DNA of 64,000 nucleotides from the NCBI GenBank assembly GCA_964540515.1, contig CAZIMS010000003.1, forward strand, positions 124,001-188,000, read 5' to 3'. The position numbers and the translations under genes are program-made. The notes beneath the pieces were generated by a model, which was given only the letters and a program-made list of their open reading frames with translations, searched no databases and was not told the DNA's origin. This stretch comes from JAOAGA01 sp964540515. GTDB taxonomy: Bacteria; CALINM01. Positions 60,840 to 64,000 of this stretch are shown piece after piece (position 1 is the stretch's first letter; every line of letters begins with the position of its first letter).

Positions 60840-60911
60840 TTCTCTATTTTGCGTTTTTTTTGTTTATTTGGATAGAGAACGAAAAATAGCCTAATAAAGA
60901 GCTATTTTTTT
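60840..60911 (+). ncRNA. Candidate ~72-nt small RNA upstream of rpsL
   Basis: A two-hairpin unit between its own promoter and terminator. The first stem is a perfect 8 bp (TTCTCTAT 60840-60847 with ATAGAGAA 60872-60879), enclosing a U-rich loop. The second is the terminator (60882-60909). A separate promoter for rpsL follows. It may be a free small RNA or a str-operon attenuator. Not recognised as a known family. No protein is encoded in this 285-bp gap. Confidence 0.45.
60882..60911 (+). terminator. Intrinsic terminator upstream of the rpsL promoter
   Basis: AAAAATAGC (60882-60890) pairs with GCTATTTTT (60901-60909) around a 10-nt loop, followed by a T-run to 60911. The stem is AU-rich but has nine perfect pairs. 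Confidence 0.6.
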
Positions 60912-60912
60912 G

Positions 60913-60941
60913 TTGACTTATTTTTTTTGCTTAAATATACT
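60913..60941 (+). promoter_or_regulatory. Promoter of the rpsL-rpsG-fusA-tuf operon
   Basis: TTGACT (60913-60918) and TATACT (60936-60941) at 17 bp, directly after the terminator. Predicted start near 60948 gives a leader of about 40 nt with AAGAGGTG before the ATG at 60989. Confidence 0.65.
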
Positions 60942-60988
60942 TTAAAACTCTGTATTTTTTGCTTATACAAATTTTTTAAGAGGTGATT

Positions 60989-61363
60989 ATGCCAACGATT
61001 AACCAGTTAGTTAAAAGAGGAAGAGAAAAGGTAAAACGTAAGTCTAAGTCTCCAGCTCTTACAAACTGTCCACAGAGAAGAGGTGTTTGCGTAAGAGTTT
61101 ATACAACCACACCTAAAAAACCAAACTCAGCTTTAAGAAAAGTTGCAAGGGTTAGGCTTACAAATAAATATGAGGTTACTTCCTATATACCTGGAGAAGG
61201 GCATAATCTTCAGGAACACTCTGTAGTTCTCATAAGAGGTGGTAGGGTTAAGGATTTACCTGGTGTTAGGTATCATATAATAAGAGGCGCCCTTGATTCT
61301 GCAGGTGTTCAGAATAGAAAGAAAAGTCGTTCCAAATACGGTACAAAGAAGCCTAAGGCTTAA
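60989..61363 (+). CDS. rpsL: 30S ribosomal protein S12
   Basis: Decoding-centre protein. PTINQLVKRGR opens it, followed by TTTPKKPNSALRK and GEGHNLQEHSVVLIRGGRVKDLPGVRYH. The lysine of PKKPNS associated with streptomycin sensitivity is wild type. It has 124 aa from ATG 60989, behind AAGAGGTG. First gene of the str operon, which here is detached from rpoBC: carbonic anhydrase lies upstream. Confidence 0.98.
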   Translation: MPTINQLVKRGREKVKRKSKSPALTNCPQRRGVCVRVYTTTPKKPNSALRKVARVRLTNKYEVTSYIPGEGHNLQEHSVVLIRGGRVKDLPGVRYHIIRGALDSAGVQNRKKSRSKYGTKKPKA

Positions 61364-61386
61364 AAAAATATCTCGGAGTAGCTAAA

Positions 61387-61857
61387 ATGGCAAGAAGAAG
61401 AAGAGCAGAGGTCAGAAAGGTTTTACCCGATCCTATTTATAATGACGTGATCGTTACGAAGTTTATAAATAGGCTTATGATTAAGGGTAAAAAAACAGTA
61501 GCTCAACACATATTTTATAAAGCTATTGATAATGCTGGACAGAGGCTTAATATGGATGGTATAGCTGTTTTTAGACAAGCCCTTGAAAACGTTAAGCCTT
61601 TGATAGAGGTAAGACCTAGAAGGGTTGGTGGAGCTACCTATCAAGTCCCTATGGAAGTAAGATCTGAGAGAAAGGTTTCCTTGGCTATAAGATGGCTTAT
61701 AACTGCTGCTCAAGGGAGAAGCGAGAAAACAATGATCAACAAATTGATGGGTGAGATTCTTGATGCTTACAATAACAAGGGCAACGCAGTTAAAAAGAGA
61801 GAAGATGTTCATAAGATGGCTGAAGCTAATAAGGCTTTTGCACATTTTCGCTGGTAA
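61387..61857 (+). CDS. rpsG: 30S ribosomal protein S7
   Basis: Primary 16S rRNA-binding protein. RRRRAEVRKVLPDPIYND, VRPRRVGGATYQVP and a C-terminal AEANKAFAHFRW are standard. It has 156 aa. Lies 23 nt after rpsL. Confidence 0.98.
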   Translation: MARRRRAEVRKVLPDPIYNDVIVTKFINRLMIKGKKTVAQHIFYKAIDNAGQRLNMDGIAVFRQALENVKPLIEVRPRRVGGATYQVPMEVRSERKVSLAIRWLITAAQGRSEKTMINKLMGEILDAYNNKGNAVKKREDVHKMAEANKAFAHFRW

Positions 61858-61885
61858 TTTTAAATTTAATTAAGGAGTAAGTGTT

Positions 61886-63964
61886 TTGGCAAGGACAGTT
61901 CCTTTAGAAAGATGTAGAAATATAGGAATTATGGCTCATATAGATGCGGGAAAGACTACCGTTACCGAAAGAATTCTATACTACACAGGTGTGTCTTATA
62001 AGATTGGAGAGGTTCATGAAGGGACCGCAACTATGGACTGGATGGAGCAAGAGCAGGAAAGAGGTATTACAATTACTTCTGCAACCACTACCTGTTCATG
62101 GAGAAATAACAGGATAAACATTATTGATACGCCAGGCCACGTTGACTTTACGATTGAGGTTGAGCGTTCACTTAAGGTCCTTGATGGAGCTGTAGCTGTT
62201 TTTGATGCCGTTGCTGGTGTACAGCCTCAATCTGAGACTGTATGGAGACAGGCAAACAAGTATAAAGTGCCGAGAATAGCCTTTATAAACAAGATGGATA
62301 GAATTGGTGCAGATTTCTTCAAATCAACTCAGTCAATATATGAAAGACTTGGGACCGTTCCTGTGCCGGTACAGATACCAATCGGAGCGGAAGATAAGTT
62401 TGTGGGAATTGTTGACCTTGTTGAGATGAAGGCAGTTATCTGGGATGAAGAAACATTAGGGGCTAAGTTTCATGAAGAGGCGATACCTCAGGATTTATTA
62501 CCCCTTGCCAATGAATGGCGAGAGAAGATGATAGAAAGAGTTTCAGATGTTGAAGACTCTATAATGGAAAAGTTTTTAGAAGGGCAAGAAGTTACTCAAG
62601 AGGAGTTAAAAGCTGCCATTAGAAAGGGGACCCTTGAGCTTAAGTTAGTTCCTGTCTTGTGTGGGTCTGCATTTAAAAATAAAGGTGTTCAACCGCTTTT
62701 AGATGCGGTCATAGATTATCTCCCTTCTCCTATAGATATTCCTCCTGTACAGGGAAAAACATTAGATGGTAAAGACGCACAGAGGGTTGTAAGTGATGAT
62801 GAACCTTTTGCAGCCTTAGCTTTTAAAATTATGACAGATCCTTATGTAGGCCAGCTAACATATTTTAGAGTCTATTCGGGGCGTCTTGAATCAGGTAGCT
62901 ATGTTTACAATGCTACAAAAGACAAGAAAGAGCGTATAGGTCGTCTTTTAAAGATGCATGCCAATAAAAGAGAAGAGATCAAAGAGGTATTAGCAGGTGA
63001 TATAGCAGCAGCTGTTGGTTTAAAATTTACAATTACTGGAGATACCCTTTGTGATGACAGCAATCCTATAATTCTTGAGGCTATGGAGTTTCCAGAGCCT
63101 GTTATATCTATCGCTGTAGAGCCAAAGACTAAAGCAGATCAAGAAAAGCTGGGCATGTCTTTACAAAAATTGGCTGTTGAAGACCCATCTTTTAGAGTTA
63201 AGACAGATGAAGAGACAGGACAAACAATTATATCTGGAATGGGGGAGCTTCATTTAGAGATTATCATAGACAGATTGATGAGAGAGTTTAAGGTAGAGGC
63301 AAATGTTGGTAAGCCACAGGTTGCTTATAAAGAAACGATAACTAAGCAGGCAAAGGCAGAAGGTAAGTATATTAGACAGACAGGCGGCAGAGGACAGTAT
63401 GGTCACTGTTGGATCACAATAGAACCTCTTGAGCCTGGATATGGTTTTATATTTGAAAATAAGATCGTAGGTGGCGTAATTCCAAAAGAGTACATACCTG
63501 CTATAGAAAAGGGGATAAGAGAAGCCCTTGACTTAGGTGTACTTGCAGGATATCCCGTAACAGATGTAAAGGTAGTGCTTTTTGACGGTTCATATCATGA
63601 GGTTGACTCTTCGGAAATGGCATTTAAGATAGCAGGTTCCATGGCATTTAAAGAGGCCTTTTCAAAAGCAAGTCCAATTTTGTTAGAGCCAATAATGAAA
63701 GTTGAGGTTGTAACCCCTGAAAATTTTATGGGAGATGTAATGGGTGATCTAAACTCAAGGAGAGGTAAGATTCAAGGAATGGAGATGAGAGGAACAGCCC
63801 AAGTGATAAGTGCCTTTGTTCCTTTGGCAGATATGTTTGGTTATGCGACAGATTTACGCTCTATGACACAGGGTAGAGCTACCTATACAATGCAGTTTTC
63901 ACATTATGAGCCTGTTCCAGCAAATATTGCTGAACAAATATTAAAACTTAGAGCAGGAAAGTAG
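61886..63964 (+). CDS. fusA: Elongation factor G
   Basis: Translocase GTPase. NIGIMAHIDAGKTT (G1), ERGITITSATTT (G2), DTPGHVDFT (G3) and NKMDR (G4), then GSAFKNKGVQPLLDAV, the TGGRGQYGH element of domain IV and a complete C-terminus (692 aa). Translation starts at TTG 61886 behind TAAGGAG (8-nt spacing); the GTG at 61881 is out of frame. A TTG start is unusual for so highly expressed a gene. Confidence 0.97.
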   Translation: MARTVPLERCRNIGIMAHIDAGKTTVTERILYYTGVSYKIGEVHEGTATMDWMEQEQERGITITSATTTCSWRNNRINIIDTPGHVDFTIEVERSLKVLDGAVAVFDAVAGVQPQSETVWRQANKYKVPRIAFINKMDRIGADFFKSTQSIYERLGTVPVPVQIPIGAEDKFVGIVDLVEMKAVIWDEETLGAKFHEEAIPQDLLPLANEWREKMIERVSDVEDSIMEKFLEGQEVTQEELKAAIRKGTLELKLVPVLCGSAFKNKGVQPLLDAVIDYLPSPIDIPPVQGKTLDGKDAQRVVSDDEPFAALAFKIMTDPYVGQLTYFRVYSGRLESGSYVYNATKDKKERIGRLLKMHANKREEIKEVLAGDIAAAVGLKFTITGDTLCDDSNPIILEAMEFPEPVISIAVEPKTKADQEKLGMSLQKLAVEDPSFRVKTDEETGQTIISGMGELHLEIIIDRLMREFKVEANVGKPQVAYKETITKQAKAEGKYIRQTGGRGQYGHCWITIEPLEPGYGFIFENKIVGGVIPKEYIPAIEKGIREALDLGVLAGYPVTDVKVVLFDGSYHEVDSSEMAFKIAGSMAFKEAFSKASPILLEPIMKVEVVTPENFMGDVMGDLNSRRGKIQGMEMRGTAQVISAFVPLADMFGYATDLRSMTQGRATYTMQFSHYEPVPANIAEQILKLRAGK

Positions 63965-63974
63965 GAGGCGTAAT

Positions 63975-64000
63975 ATGGCAAAGGCTAAATTTGAGAGGAA
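63975..64000 (+). CDS. tuf: Elongation factor Tu, 5' end only
   Basis: ATG 63975 behind GGAGG begins AKAKFER, the usual EF-Tu N-terminus, 10 nt after fusA. The gene continues beyond the window. Identity rests on eight residues plus the standard rpsL-rpsG-fusA-tuf order. Confidence 0.85.

Overview
This is a 64 kb stretch of an AT-rich chromosome (roughly one third G+C by eye) from a Gram-negative, probably anaerobic or microaerophilic bacterium. Coding density is high, with many ATGA, TAATG and longer overlaps between genes. Diderm markers are GmhA (heptose), an outer-membrane beta-barrel domain and periplasmic lipoproteins. Menaquinone by the futalosine route (mqnC), B12-dependent ribonucleotide reductase (nrdJ), c-di-AMP synthesis (cdaA), an RpoS-like sigma factor and the gene order ftsH-folP-cdaA-ybbR-glmM-pdxJ-acpS-nnr fit Desulfobacterota, Deferribacterota or a related deep lineage. 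I cannot name the species. No tRNA, rRNA, CRISPR array, prophage or intact insertion sequence was seen.

Layout. (1) 1-1588: 3' end of a queD-like gene, then folE2 and queE, a 7-deazaguanine/queuosine operon. (2) 1591-5457, minus: a tungstoenzyme operon with a BamB-like catalytic protein, a BamC-like ferredoxin and a BamD-like HdrD protein. (3) 5643-10006, minus: surface-polysaccharide priming transferase, rfbA and two TPR proteins. (4) 10171-15981: SPOR-NlpC/P60 lipoprotein, archease and rtcB (RNA repair), an unknown 581-aa protein, tilS. (5) 15990-24903: ftsH-folP-cdaA-ybbR-glmM-pdxJ-acpS-nnr-CBS. (6) 24897-31698: tsaE and trxB, then prmA, rsmE and an exonuclease, a PAS-PAS sigma-54 activator, and an arsR/CoA-binding/yedF/small Cys-protein operon. 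(7) 31839-37973: ABC-2 type membrane protein, mutL, miaA, hfq, hflX, a ComEA-like protein. (8) 38023-47984: small Cys-rich protein, mqnC, HD protein, nrdJ, RpoS-like sigma, apt, fluC/crcB, tandem DUF190 protein, eno, NrdG-like radical SAM, gmhA and a conserved unknown. (9) 48077-54149: PilZ fused to a macro-like domain, then siroheme/haem genes (sirC, ccsA, hemA, hemC, cobA-hemD). (10) 54299-58144: periplasmic copper/disulfide module (metallo-beta-lactamase-fold protein, VKOR-thioredoxin fusion, multicopper oxidase fused to a CopB-like barrel). (11) 58145-60703: a 578-bp intergenic region with direct repeats and a structured leader, then htpX, purE and carbonic anhydrase. (12) 60704-64000: a candidate small RNA, then rpsL-rpsG-fusA-tuf (tuf cut by the window end).

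Most of the window is housekeeping. The items most worth following up are the PilZ-macro fusion heading the haem operon, the multicopper oxidase-CopB fusion, the BamBCD-type tungsten operon, the attenuator-like RNA leader before htpX, the arsR-yedF operon with a 55-aa cysteine protein, and a recurring promoter layout that predicts leaderless mRNAs.
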